A stretch of DNA of 64,000 bases from Telopea speciosissima (GCF_018873765.1 NC_057925.1:44237010-44301009), one strand, 5' to 3'; positions 21,163 to 43,984 are shown, counted from the first letter of the stretch. Numbers and translations are program-made. Notes: a model not told the origin generated them from the letters alone.

Positions 21163-22505
21163 TTGTTGAGTCTTTATTTTCGTTGGTTATTTTTAATACA
21201 AATAATACATTTTCGTAGATTCTTGGATGAAAATGAGATTAAAAAGAAAATGTTTAACATCGTAGCCTTTAAAGCTCATGGGCTTGATAGATTTCAAGCC
21301 CTTTGTTTTTTTTATCATCAATGTTTGGATCTTCTAAAAATTGTTTTTTGTAACTTTGGAAATAATTTTTTTCCAAACAAAAATCATTATGTTTGGGGTT
21401 AACCATGATCCGCAAGAAACCTAATGCTTCTTCTGTGGATGAATTACGATCAATTAGTTTATGTGCTGCTTCTTATAACATAACCGCTAAAATTTTAGTT
21501 ATTAAAAGATTGAGGGCCTCTCTGTATCTTTTTATTTCTCAATTTCAAATTGTCTTTGTTCTTGGAAGGCAAATTGTAGATAACATAATTATTGCTCAAG
21601 AAATTTCATGTTACTTAAAAAATAAGAAAGAGAACGGTGAATATATGGTAATCAAATTAGATATGTCGAATTTGAATTTTGGGGTTTGATTCTAAGTGGT
21701 GTAATCTTGTAGGATATTTCTACCCCCAAAAAAATAGTATATTTAATCTTGTAGGATATATGATGTCTTTAGTGTCATACTCTAAGTTGCATGGAAGCTC
21801 TTTTGATAATACAGAAGCGTCGAGAGTTTAGACAAACTTGCCTATTACACCCATTTTATTATAGTTGATATGAAGGTCCTTTCAAGACTCTTGCGAGTGT
21901 ATGGAGATATTAATCTATTCAATGGGGTTAATATTGCAAAGAATGCTCCTAAGGTAACTCATTTATTGTTTGCAGATAATACATTTTTTTTCTGTCTAGC
22001 AACTAAAGAAGATGTTTTGACAATTAAGGCCATTCTTAAATTGTTCTCTAATTTGTCTGGCTAATATATTAATTTCAATAGAAGTAAAGTCTATTTTAAC
22101 AGAAAATTCTCATTGGCCGAAAATATTTGAGTGACCAGTTAGCTATTAAGGTCATATCATCGGAAGTCGTGTATCTAGGTACTAAGCTCTTCTATCCAAT
22201 ATCTAGAACGAAAAGATTGAAATCAATTGTTAGTAGGGTAAGTGAAAAAGAAACTAGAGTTGTGGAAATACTGGAAGAACAATTTGATCAATCTTCACTG
22301 ATTTTGCCTTCTCTTCTAAACCCAAGGCTATGGGTTTAGGGTGTTTGTCATTGGATTATCATGGTAAACTGGGTAGAGTTGAAAAATACCATATTTGTTG
22401 GCAAGGCCTTTGCAATCCAAATGGGAGTGAAGATTGTTGGAATTAGTAAGGTTAGACTTCTTTTTGATTCCCAAGTAATTATTTGTTATATTGTTGATGA
22501 ACTTT
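21163..22505 (+). mobile_element. L1-type LINE fragment (reverse transcriptase to RNase H)
   Basis: Frames at 21163-21402, 21393-21689, 21870-22064 and 22127-22510 carry, in order, SSVDELRSISLCAASYNITA, RQIVDNIIIAQEISCYLKNK, VIKLDMSN (RT domain), and VTHLLFADNTFFF. The last is the FADD box with its second Asp changed to Asn. LLFDSQVIICYIVDE follows, RNase H-like. A deletion between 21,700 and 21,860 removes the middle of RT. It cannot be active. Confidence 0.75.
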
Positions 22506-22618
22506 CTCAACCGCCGATAATAAGTTTTCGTTGTTAATAGTGAAAACAGATTGCTTCATGATGTCTTCCTATTCTATGACTTACGGTATATTTGTAGAGA
22601 GAAATTATCCCAAAAGAT

Positions 22619-22720
22619 CCTGTCCAGCATCCTGCCCGGGTTGCATGAGGGGTGAGGCGGTCTTTTCACACCTCACTCTGTCCAACATTGCATGTGCAGC
22701 CGGGCAGAGTGCTGGACAGG
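22619..22720. mobile_element. Short hairpin element (MITE-like)
   Basis: The left arm CCTGTCCAGCATCCTGCCCGG and right arm CCGGGCAGAGTGCTGGACAGG are imperfect reverse complements spaced by about 60 bases. It is GC-rich unlike its surroundings. No duplication was identified. Confidence 0.55.
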
Positions 22721-23003
22721 AGCCAAGTCCGAAATTATCATGCGCATGGTATTGCTAGGTGGGCCTTATGTTACCTAAGGCCGGGTTTTTTAAAACTTTC
22801 TTCTTCATCTACTTAGCTTCTAAAGTTTCGATTGCTAATCGGAACTTTTTACCCCCATTATAATAATGTGGCACTAGAATAGAAAGTTTAATTTTGTGAT
22901 TTCACAATATGAGAGAGAGTATGTGTCAGCAAGGGTGGAGGAGGGAGATGCAAAGGCAGTCAGAGCTGTCGCAGTTGCTGGAATAGCAAGGGAAGCAAAC
23001 AAG

Positions 23004-23312
23004 ATGAGTGTAGCAGTTCTTAGTGGCCTAATGTTGAAGGGATTTGGTGGAAGACAAAGAAGCATTTGACCAATGTATCAACGAGCACTTCATGAACCTT
23101 GACATAGACAGTGACAAAGTCCAAGTCCTCTCTTGCTCGGAGCTTTGGAAGGGATTTCGTTGCCTATTGTCAATGGGGAACAATTGGAAACCGAGGAGGA
23201 GATCAAAAGACTCTACGATATTATCTTCGTTAAAGTTCGCCACCAATCATAGTAGAACCTTCAATCATGATGAGTTCCAATCAGATTAAGGAAATTATGC
23301 TTATCGTAGGTC
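23004..23312 (+). pseudogene. EF-hand calcium-binding protein, truncated and frameshifted fragment
   Basis: From the ATG at 23004 one reads MSVAVLSG, then after a one-base insertion VEDKEAFDQCINEHFMNLDI. After further shifts come LETEEEIKRLYDIIFVKV and a last piece NHDEFQSD / IKEIML. This order resembles the N-terminal half of plant EF-hand proteins, in which such blocks surround two Ca-binding loops. The loops are eroded (DIDSDKVQVLSCSEL). The C-terminal half is absent. At least three shifts make it a pseudogene. The parent gene is not in the window; the family call is from memory of the block order. Confidence 0.55.
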
Positions 23313-23329
23313 GTAAGATCAACAACAAG

Positions 23330-23790
23330 GGGCTGCTGGGGTGGCGAGGTTGCGGGTCAGAGTGCGGGATGAGGGAAATGAAAGAGACGAGAGATGGGGG
23401 GAGTTATAGGGGGTATGGGAGGTTAGTTACATAGATGAGGTAGGGGTGGGGCAGAGGAAATATAGTTGGGGTGGGGGAGGCAGGGAGCAAAGCTGGGGGG
23501 GTGGGGCATGTAGGAGGGCGGATATGGGGTGGTGTGGGCAGAAGTTGAAGGAGGGGATGGGGGACGGCAAGGGCAAAGGTAGGGATGGAGGTGCAGGTGA
23601 GGTTGGGAAAATACAAAGTGGGATGGGGAGGGCAGGAGAGCAGAGGTGGGGGTGGGTTCATGGAAATACAAAGAGGGAGTGGAAGGGAGAGCTAGAGCCG
23701 AAGAGGTAGGGGAAGGGAGAGGGAGAGCCGAAGGGAGAAGGGTGCCGAAGATGGAGAATGGGGAGAGGGAGAATGTAAAATACCCAATCA
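23330..23790. repeat. Purine-rich low-complexity tract
   Basis: About 450 bases of G and A with few pyrimidines on the plus strand (GGGTGGGGGAGG, GGGAGAGGGAGAGCC and similar). Long frames on both strands here (for example 23423-23845 minus, rich in Pro and Ser) are products of composition, not genes. Confidence 0.7.
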
Positions 23791-23870
23791 AAATGAGAAT
23801 GAAAAATAATGAAGGACAAAAAAGGAAAGAGAAAGTTGTAACCACAAACAGACTTTCCCTTTTTTATTTA

Positions 23871-24344
23871 GGCTCTCTTTGGTATAATTTAAATTTATGT
23901 TTATCTGACACAAACATAAATAGATGTGTTTGGTATGATTTATGATCCCTATTTTCCATTAAAATAAATCAATATAAACATAAATTCATTAACAGTTCGA
24001 GAGTTGTTTATGATTTATCACCATAAACTGTTAATGTTTGTTTATGCGGGTACCATTAATGAACATGTGCAGAATTGCTATTTAAGTGAGGGTAAATTAG
24101 TAAAATTAACAAAAATTAGAACAAAGCCTCTCTTTTGTCCCCCTCTGTCTCCAACCCCATCTAGCCCCCACCATAGTACATGATATATTCTTCACTTAAG
24201 CATATCAAACCTATTTTTCATTATATAATCTATTATGTCTAATAGTAACCAAATGATTATTGTTTATAGCCTATAACCTATTATCATAATTGATTATTCA
24301 TAAATAGGTCATAAATATAAATATAAACTATGCCAAAGAGAGCC
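23871..24344. mobile_element. PIF/Harbinger-type MITE, 474 bp
   Basis: The ends GGCTCTCTTTGGTAT and ATGCCAAAGAGAGCC are near-perfect inverted repeats, and TTA flanks both sides (23868-23870 and 24345-24347). A 3-bp TTA duplication and GG...CTTTGG termini fit Harbinger-derived MITEs. The AT-rich interior is non-coding. Confidence 0.85.
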
Positions 24345-24662
24345 TTAAGCTATTTCCATTTCCTGTTATGTGCCTAATGGGGTTCGATCTAATGTATGGG
24401 CCCTAGTTTAGGCCAATCTAATATAAGATAGGTTAAAGGGCTTGATTTAATGTGTCCCATCAACTCTGGAGCTTTTGACGTATCGATCAAGTACCTAACA
24501 TTTGGTATCAAAATTACACACCACGTTACGGGTTCGAGTCACAGTCTCAAAAAAGGACTACCTGGAGTAGAATGAAAACCATCAAGAAAAGGCTACCTGG
24601 TACCTAGTAAAAACCTTGACGAAGAGTAGAGCTACTTGGAAAGAACTATCTAATGGGGTTTG

Positions 24663-26307
24663 CTATTGGTGAAGCCCAACTTTGGTTTAGAGGATTTTTG
24701 GAGGGCCATTTCGGCCTCGAAATGACCTCGAATGGCTGAAAAAAGCATACATCATGGCCAGAGGCAAGGAGTTGTTGTATTGGGCTCGTTGAGACCTTCA
24801 AAATGGTATATTTTTCGATATATGTTATGTTTTGGTCCAACCCTATTCAGTTTGACAATTTTTGGGTCAGGGGCATTTGTACTATTTTTTTTTGTTGGGA
24901 AAAAGGGAGGTATATATTTATATAAAATAAATTGCTTTTACATGAGGGCTACATTCTGAAAAATTTCTTCCCATTGACATCATCTCTAACCAAAGCAGAG
25001 AGCGTCTCTGGGAGGCAATCAGGACTTAAATGAATCTCTTCGCAGGACTGAACAAAGCTTGCAAGGAAATCAGCACATTTGTTCACTTCACGAACTTGAT
25101 GTGAAAAACCACAGCTTTGAAAGCAATCATGAAGGCAATGGATATCCTCAATCAAACCAAGTCCATACCACAGCTTTTGGTATAAGCCTGTGATCATCTG
25201 CACTGCACACTGTGAGTCTGACCGAACCTGAACCTGGGGAGGATTTAAGGCTCGTGCCTTCTGAAGACCCCCTCTAATAGCCATCAATTCCATCACCAGA
25301 ATGTTGGTTTCCTGGGCACCACCCGCGATAGCAAAGAGCACCTTCCCAGCCGAATCACGGCCTATAGCACCATATCCACCATGATCAGCACATACAGATC
25401 CATCACAATTAATAGCAACCCATTGGGAAGGCGGAAGAGACCAAACATGAGGCGTTGCTATAGAATGCTGATATGAGACATTGAGTTGCCAGCGGTGAAA
25501 GAAACTTTTGTTCACATCATTATCTAGAACTGGTTTTTCCACGTCCGAGAATCGCCCTCTTGTATCATGAATAACATGTCTAAGAACAGCAGAATAATCT
25601 TGCTGCCTTTGCTTGAAAACTCCGTAATTCCTCTCTCCCCAGATTCTGTAGATCATTGATGCTAGGCTGAACCTTCGAATGCAATTTATGAGGGATTCAC
25701 CCTCAAAGTGATCAACCATCCAATCAATTTCCTCCTGCCACGAACTCAATGGTCCTCTCTGAAATCCATTTAGAGTAACGATCTCTTTCCAGATCTTTTT
25801 GGAAAAGGAGCATTGAAATAGGAGGTGATCAATGGTTTCAGGAGCCTCCAAACATAGAGAACAAGTTGTGTCGATAGCAGCACCCCACGATGCAAGGCGA
25901 CATTTGGTAGTTAGCCTACGATGAAACACCAACCAGGTTATGAAAGCGAACCTCGTTTGGGTCGAAGAAAACCACACAAGTCTATGCCATATTACAGCTG
26001 CACCCTGTTGGCGAATAGATTCCCAAGCAGTCTTAATGGAGAACTTTCCATTAACAGAAGCAGTCCAAACAGGTCTATCCGACACAAACCTTCCAAAGAA
26101 TTTAGTGCTAGATATCTCCCCCCCATCTTTCTTGAAGGATTGGGTCAGTAACATTTAAAAGATAATGAAATCTGTTCTGTTGCTCGGCCGTAGATGTAGC
26201 TTCCCATCTTGGGGGTGAACCACGTAAATCTTGTGTGTTGTGCCTTGTGTCTTTTCTATTTTCGTTTTCTTCTGCAAATCGCCACTTCTGGGCGTTGTTT
26301 TCTTAAC
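24663..26307 (+). mobile_element. Copia-like solo LTR, copy 2, containing a LINE insertion
   Basis: Starting TGCTATTGGTGAAGCC and ending GTTGTTTTCTTAACA, this is the same LTR as 11,926-12,379. GGGTT lies just outside both ends. Between about 24,880 and 26,155 a minus-strand LINE interrupts it. Compared with copy 1, about 65 LTR bases (from TTTCCGGGG to the segment before GTAACATT) are missing at the LINE junction. The flanks themselves are related: 24,374-24,510 and 26,309-26,400 share TTCRATCTAGTGTATGG-like sequence. Confidence 0.7.
24949..26154 (-). CDS. LINE ORF2 C-terminal frame: zf-RVT plus RNase H, uninterrupted
   Basis: An uninterrupted 401-residue frame begins inside a LINE. Residues about 55-135 form the zf-RVT domain (LTTKCRLASWGAAIDTTCSL, ETIDHLLFQCSFSKKIWKEI). 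Residues about 250-380 form an RNase H fold with the usual acidic residues: D in NCDGSVCADHGGYGAIGRD, E in ELMAIRGGLQKARAL, D in VRSDSQCAVQMI, and D in EVNKCADFLASF. Reverse transcriptase and endonuclease are missing, so the copy is 5' truncated and cannot move alone. The T-run at 24,885-24,893 is its tail. The lack of stops suggests it is younger than the other LINE pieces here. Confidence 0.85.
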   Translation of the reverse strand: MLLTQSFKKDGGEISSTKFFGRFVSDRPVWTASVNGKFSIKTAWESIRQQGAAVIWHRLVWFSSTQTRFAFITWLVFHRRLTTKCRLASWGAAIDTTCSLCLEAPETIDHLLFQCSFSKKIWKEIVTLNGFQRGPLSSWQEEIDWMVDHFEGESLINCIRRFSLASMIYRIWGERNYGVFKQRQQDYSAVLRHVIHDTRGRFSDVEKPVLDNDVNKSFFHRWQLNVSYQHSIATPHVWSLPPSQWVAINCDGSVCADHGGYGAIGRDSAGKVLFAIAGGAQETNILVMELMAIRGGLQKARALNPPQVQVRSDSQCAVQMITGLYQKLWYGLGLIEDIHCLHDCFQSCGFSHQVREVNKCADFLASFVQSCEEIHLSPDCLPETLSALVRDDVNGKKFFRM

Positions 26308-27075
26308 AGGGTTCAATCTAGTGTATGGTAGTTTAGGCCAGCCTAGTATGGGATAGGTTAAAGGATTTTGGCTCTGAAGCTTTTGGCGTATCAGTTTAGT
26401 TCTTCAATAATTTCTTCCCCCTTTCTCATTGTTTATGATTTGTTCTTATGAAATATTGGATTTACATTATTGAAGCCTATAGATGTTCCCCAAAAGAGAT
26501 ATCCCTTGACAAAAAGACAAGTGCTTTAGAAGTATACGACTGTGGCCCTCCAGAAAAAGATGAGCGGGTTTAGGCAACTTTCCTTAGATCAGTCAATTAT
26601 AAACAAGTCGCTTCAGTAGGACTTTATACAAGTAACGATTTCTTTTGGATGGGTAAGGAAATGCTTCTTATCCATAGCAATTGTTTTGAATAATTCATCA
26701 GAATGATATTTGCAGACAAACATAAAGTCATAGAATTGACAAAATTGCTCAATATGTATCAGCCATATTTTACAATCCGTATCAAACTTAAATCAGCTCA
26801 CAGTGACCAAGTATTTCCATAATTCTTGCCTTTTTATTTCATTTTTCTTTTGATAATCATAGCTTCCTTTTTTGTGTGTAAGGTTGAACAGTCACTGCCA
26901 CATTGCAATATTTTTTATGAGCAGTGTCAAAAACTGTTCTGTATACATCATGTAATGTAAAATTCCTGTCAGCCTCTGATGGGTGCCTCACTACAAACTA
27001 GACACTGAGCAATGACTACATAAGGAGATGGTCAAGCCTATTGTTAAAAGATGAGCATTAGTGCACCAAGGGCAA
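26308..27075. other. Downstream flank and probable 3' UTR of the glycosyltransferase gene
   Basis: The glycosyltransferase stop codon is at 27076-27078 on the minus strand. The bases below it are AT-rich, with an AATAAA-type signal on the minus strand near 26,831. No other gene is visible. Confidence 0.4.
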
Positions 27076-38695
<11,620 letters not shown>

Positions 38696-39242
38696 GACTT
38701 ATTCGAGACCTCTTCCTGGTACCAGGGGGAGGAGCAGACCATGAACGATAAACAAACCTCTTCCCCTACCAAAAAATGGATGATTCGGAGGAAAAGAGAG
38801 CAAGAAAGAGAGGGAAATGTTTCAGTTCCTTACTTACATTGGAAGAATGGAGGGAAGATTTCGAGCTAAGCATTTAAAAAGTTGGCCGAACAAAAAATAT
38901 GAGCTGTATTTGTTAACAGTTGCTGTTGCGTGCTTTGATTGAATTCTTCGTAGGTTTAAGTTTCTAAATTCTGTTTTTGATAGAGAGAGAGAGGCGTTAG
39001 GCACCGTGGGGACATTGACAGTTAGCTTTTTTTTTTTCCTGTTTTCAGGTTCTGTTGCACAAGTCATGACCGTAAATCCGTAATAGACGGAAGCTTTTCA
39101 GGGAAGATTTTAAATTTCAATTTTTAATCTTCTTAACTAACTATATATTTCTTTGCAACTAACCCTATAACAGCCTATATCACACCTCCAAAAAATTGAC
39201 ACATGTCACCAGCACATACGGTCAAGTGATACATCTGATCTA
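38696..39242. other. Upstream region of the glycosyltransferase gene
   Basis: It should hold the promoter and 5' UTR. No clear TATA box was seen on the minus strand. GA-rich repeats near 38,985 may belong to the leader. Confidence 0.35.
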
Positions 39243-39250
39243 CCTACTAG

Positions 39251-39813
39251 GCTACTACCATGGTTTGAGATATCGGTATCGGATAAAGATTCTATCGGAT
39301 AATACACGGTTTGAAGGTGATCGATACCAAGACCAATACCGATACTGATACTGATACCGATACCGATACCGATACCTAGTTGATACTATATTGGTGAAAT
39401 GGTACGAAAAAGGGGTAAAATTGTCAAACAACACATTTTAAAGGAAAATTAGGGGTAAACTTGTCTGCTACAGCCTATCTGTGTCGATCATGGTTTAATG
39501 CATGATATCAAAAAGGGTATCGATCAACTCGGAAACCGATACATTATCGGATCGGTATTGGCACAGATCGATTGTATAGGACAAATATGCTCTGATTCTC
39601 TTTTAAAAAATGGGGTTTTTGACCAATTTACCCCTTGTCCATATCGTATCATCGATAAGGTATCGATATTGGTCACTTGCGAAACAGATACGCATCGCTC
39701 GATACAGGCAATATGATACTGATACCTCAAACCATGGTGTCGATACCATATTGGTTTCATATTGGTTTTGAAGAAGACTCATACCCGATCTGATACTTTA
39801 CACTAAAACCATG
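39251..39813. mobile_element. hAT-type MITE rich in GATACC repeats, 8-bp duplication
   Basis: CCTACTAG flanks both ends exactly (39243-39250 and 39814-39821). The left end GCTACTACCATGGTTTGAG is answered by CACTAAAACCATG, and a second inner inverted pair exists at 39,727-39,739 (CTCAAACCATGGT). The interior repeats GATACCGATACC and CGGTATCGG. An 8-bp duplication fits hAT. A decayed relative lies at 43,985-44,260. Confidence 0.8.
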
Positions 39814-39870
39814 CCTACTAGAGCTTAGAATGAGCAAGGGAAGGGTTTCAATTTGGGACTGGAATTCGAG

Positions 39871-40317
39871 TAGGGATGTAAACGGATCAGATTCAGCTCG
39901 TATACAGATCGGATGTGATCAAATCCGGATATTCCCTGGCCAAATACAAATATACCTCTAAACGGATTCAGATGGATTTGGATATGGATTGAATTCGGAT
40001 TTTCGATCTTCCATTTACATCTATGCCTTGTGTAACGCGGACCTTCCTCCCCCTAGTAGATACAATTCACTCTCAATCCATATTCTTAGATCGTGATTCT
40101 CTTTTCCTCATATTCTAGAACATGTTGAATCTTCAAAAACCCTCAAGATTATTATTTATTTAATTTTTTATTATTAAGTATTCGGATTTTTTTACGAACG
40201 GATTTTTATCGGAGCATTCGGATTTTTTCCCAGATATCTCTAAACGAATATGGATATCCCCAAACGGATACGGATGCGGGTTGGATTCAGATTTTCGGAT
40301 ATCCATTTACATCCCTA
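39871..40317. mobile_element. hAT-type MITE, 447 bp, 8-bp duplication
   Basis: AATTCGAG occurs exactly at 39863-39870 and 40318-40325. The ends are TAGGGATGTAAACGGATC and GGATATCCATTTACATCCCTA less its first base, imperfect inverted repeats. The interior repeats CGGATTTGGATATGG-like words and has no coding capacity. An inverted relative is at 46,365-46,789. Confidence 0.92.
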
Positions 40318-40423
40318 AATTCGAGACCCTTTTCCAATTGACCCCTTGAACCGAAGCAAACTCATTCCATTATTAAATAGGATAGTTTAAGCTCTCTTAG
40401 GTATTATTTATGTTTTTTTTAAT

Positions 40424-40609
40424 GGAGAAAAGTATCCTACTTGGTCGCGTGGCCTGCATGGCTCTGTGCCTAAACACAAAAACATGTGAAAGTACCATGC
40501 TACCCATGGAAAGGCAAAAATCCCACCTAGGGCAATGCTTGCACATGCGCTCCCATTGGCCAAAGCGTACATGCAGGTTCTATAGGCCCTAGGTAGGGAT
40601 CTCTTTCCC
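40424..40609. mobile_element. MITE related to 28,498-28,683
   Basis: It begins GGAGAAAAGTATCCTACTTG followed by GTCGCGTGG, and ends GGGATCTCTTTCCC. End sequences and size match the copy in glycosyltransferase intron 8. Confidence 0.6.
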
Positions 40610-40893
40610 TTTTTTTATATTCTATTTTAAAAAATTATTACTGAAAAATAGTTTTGATAAAAAAAAAAAATCGTTTGGTAACCATTAGATATAATAGAGT
40701 ACATAATTGGAAACCGTTTGGTAACTACCTACGAGTAAATAATTTTAATTGGTGAGTAAAGGGATTCCCTTCAACCATCTTCTTGCCCATATTATACTAT
40801 AATATAAATGATATTTCATATATAATATATATAAATAATATTAGATATAATATAATAATATATTATGTATTATATTATTCGTAATTTATAATA

Positions 40894-41075
40894 GGGTAAA
40901 TTACACTTCACCCCCTGATTTTCAAACGAAACTCAAAACACCCCTTGGTTTTTGAAAATACTTATCCGTCCCCCTCTACAGTAACGATGTTAGTTTTCTG
41001 TTAGTTGTTGGTGTGAAAGGACTATTTTACCCTTGTACTAAAACATTAGAATTAAATTTACAATACTACTCTTCC
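40894..41075. mobile_element. Mutator-like terminal inverted repeat fragment
   Basis: GGGTAAATTACACTTCACCC followed by CCCCTCTACAGTAACG, GGACTATTTTACCCTTGTAC and ATTAAATTTACAATACTAC closely matches the left end of the element at 49,780-51,393. No matching right end was found downstream of the H2A pseudogene, so this is a half element. Confidence 0.6.
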
Positions 41076-41324
41076 TTCATCTTCAACCTAAATAAACCCC
41101 ACCCCTTTCCTGCAACTCTGTTGGCAGCACCACCACCACCGCCTCTGCTTATCCCTAGCCCTATGGTCCATTCGTATCACGCCCATGCTCTCTAAATCCT
41201 CAAATCGAAATTAGAAATCAGCAAAATTGAGATTTCGCTTTAAACCATATTCGATTCTCGTTCTATTTTTGGGTTCTCTTCTCTCAATAAGTGAGTGTTT
41301 TCAGTTCCAGAAGCAGATTCAGAA

Positions 41325-42429
41325 ATGGAGAGCGGCAAAACTGCAAAGGGAGCAGGAGGCAAACAAGGTGGTGACAGGAAGAAGGCAGTTTCGAAGTCCA
41401 TTAAAGCCGGACTGCAATTCCCGGTTGGTCGTGTTGCCTGTTTCTTGAAGAAAGGTCGCTACGCACAGAGGGTAGGAATCGGTGCTCCCATCTACCTCGC
41501 TGCCGTTCTCTAGTATCTAGCCGCTGAGGTTCTGGAATTGGCTGGGAATGCATCGAGAGATAACAAGAAGACTAGGATCATACCAAGGCATCTGCTGCTC
41601 GTTGTGAGGAACGACGAGGAACTAGGGAGATTGCTTGGTGGGGTCACCATTGCTAGCGGTGGTTGTTAGATAGATTGTAATAAGATGAGAGATTAAATAA
41701 ATATTATGTTATTTTAACTTTAGTCCCACATCAGAAAACTACAAGAGTTATAAATGGTATTTATTATATTACCTTCTTTATCTCTTAAGTTAATCCGGAT
41801 AAGGGAGACATTCTACGGGGTATATGCGGGGACGGCATAGCTGTCTGAGCACGCACGTGGTGGTGGGCCATAGAGGCGTTAGTGGCGTACCCACGCACTT
41901 AGCACTTTGCATCGCGATGCAAGAAATCTGATCTGGTACGTTGATTTTTGACGTGATCAGATCCGTCGGATTAGAAGATCCTACGGTCATGTTTGATATG
42001 ATATGACTGTTGTGAACAACTTCATCTATGTTTAATCTGGACCGTTAGATCGTGTGGCAATCGATCTAATGGTTTAAATACAAAGTGGACAGATATGTCT
42101 GTTCAGAAGAGGTGCTTCACTTCTATAAAATGGAAGTGCAGTGTTCAAACGAATTATCTCTCTCTTTTGCAATCAGTGTCTCTCAAAGATATTCTTTGTC
42201 TCTCTTTTATTGCTTTGTTGAGTCCTGAAGGTGATTTTTTGTCGTGGGGGAGCAAATATCTCCTTTGAGATAACGAGTACGTGTTCAAAGAAGAATACAA
42301 GTTCCTTCTCTATTTGATTTTTTCTAACAGTGGAATAACCACATTGTTTTGTTGCCTAAGAAGTCTGAGAAGAGCGAAAAGAGTGAGAAGGCTTCTCAAT
42401 CCAAATCTCCCAAGAAGATCGCTGCTTAG
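41325..42429 (+). pseudogene. Histone H2A retro-pseudogene, stop codon and solo LTR insertion
   Basis: The frame begins at 41325 and reads [40 protein letters not shown] and [12 protein letters not shown] follows at 41511-41513, where H2A has the Glu of LEYLAAEV, and then [40 protein letters not shown] and [10 protein letters not shown] 666-base LTR separates this from the tail (LPKKSEKSEKSEKASQSKSP, KKIAA), ending at 42429. The SPKK tail is that of the plant H2A.W type. The core has no intron, which suggests a retrocopy. Changed core residues (C for the usual R in VARFL) support decay. It sits just after a Mutator-type end, so capture by that element is possible. Confidence 0.9.
41664..42329 (+). 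mobile_element. Solo LTR, 666 bp, inside the H2A pseudogene
   Basis: It begins TGTTAGATAGATTG and ends TTTTTTCTAACA, with GTGGT before and GTGGA after, one mismatch in five. CTTCTATAAAATGG near 42,121 is a plus-strand TATA box followed by a CT-rich leader. No internal sequence remains. Confidence 0.85.
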
Positions 42430-43084
42430 AGTTTAGAAAGTTAAGCCAACATAGCTTAGATATTACGCTTTGTAACCAGAAATGTTCCTTCTCTCCCTTG
42501 CATCTTCTTCTTCCCAGCGAATTTTCTGTTGCCCTGTTCTGCTGGCCGGTAGTAGCAGCCCCAACTTCTGGTTTGATCTCTTCTCTCAAAAGCCCTTGTT
42601 CTTTAGGCTTTAGGGTTAAGACTCCCCCACCTTAGGGCGATTCAATCTTCCTAGCTCAGATCCGAAAGCCCGCTACTATCTTGAGTTTGTAATCAACTTT
42701 CAGACCTGAAACTACAAGTATTGCCATAGCTACTTTTAGAGATTTGTTTCTCTCTCAGTTGCGTATCTTTAATACTATTAAGGCTTGCATTCAGTAAAGT
42801 TTGGGAGTATAAAATGTGACTTTAAAATCCCACCCCAACCTTGTTTGGTTAACGGGGTGGTGAAAATACAAAAACTCAAAGAACAACATTAAATACTTTG
42901 TCTGCTGACGTGGCATTTGAAAATCTCACCCCTATCCTATTCAAAGTCCCACCAAATTAGATGGACTTTGGTTACTGTTCTTGGTAAAAGTAAAAATACC
43001 ACCTTTGTTCCCCAACCCACTACACTGGACCCAGTCCCAAAACATTCCCACTCTATCCTCTCCATCAAACAAACAGTCCTAGCG
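42430..43084. other. Former H2A 3' flank and unassigned sequence
   Basis: No gene is recognised. CCCACCCCAACC and TCCCACCAAATTAG words at 42,830-42,960 may be decayed MITE sequence. Confidence 0.35.
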
Positions 43085-43400
43085 GGTATGAAAATTCTTT
43101 CTTGCCTTCTTTTTGCAAATGACATATTTGTATTCTTGAATGCAACTTCCAGGTGTCTAAGGAATATCAAATAATTACTTACTAAATATGAAGCTTGTTT
43201 TGGCAACATATCATCTTAGAGAGAGTAAATTATTCTTGGAAAATCTGGCTCCAACAAAAAGACAGTTAACTGTTGACATTTTGGGCATCCTTGTTTGCTC
43301 ATTAGCCTATGCAATACTTGGGAGTTCAAAATTTCAAAGGTAAAGTGAAAAAAAGAGCCTCTCCTTCCTTTGATTGTCTTCGGACATTATCCAAATCCCT
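43085..43400 (+). mobile_element. L1-type LINE fragment around the RT catalytic box
   Basis: One reads LLFANDIFVFLNATSRCLRN, then after a stop LLTKYEACFGNISS and later VQNFKGKVKKRASPSF. LLFANDIF is the FADD box with the first Asp replaced by Asn. Only about 100 residues of RT survive. Confidence 0.65.
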
Positions 43401-43984
43401 TGAACAACTTGAGTGCTCAGGTTGAGTCTATGAAGAAAAAATGAATCAGGTAATGAAATGCAATATGAATAATACAATGATTATCTTATAATCATTCAAA
43501 TTATAAGAAAATAGAGTTAATCATACTGTAAACTGGTCTGGATGACATTCCTCTGATGCAAGAAAGTGCAACCACATTGCTGCAACTGTTGCATACTCCT
43601 TTTGTAACACATAGCATGTACAGATTAACCCCTCAGTTGATACTGGTCATCTACAACTACTTAACCTGTTCAATTTCTTTGCACAACATTTGTAGTTGTA
43701 AAAAAGTTGGAAACAATGTCACTAATAGGATGGTTTGATTGAGCCAAACCCTTGCATTTATTCAAACTAAAATTCTAATTAACCATGATCAGAGAAATAA
43801 AAATCTCATCAAATAAAAAATCTTAATTTTTTTTCCACCTCTAATTTTAGGTTTTTCCCTCTGTGAGGCCATCCTATCTTGGAAATTCAGATAGGATCAT
43901 CAGGTAAGGAAAGCCTTACTTAAATGCAGGCCAAAACCATCAATTTGACCAAGAACCTCCACACGGCTTAAAAGGCCAAACCAT

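Noticed and set aside
23423..23845. 140-residue proline-rich frame
   Set aside because: Produced by the purine-rich tract. No domain, start context or exon structure.
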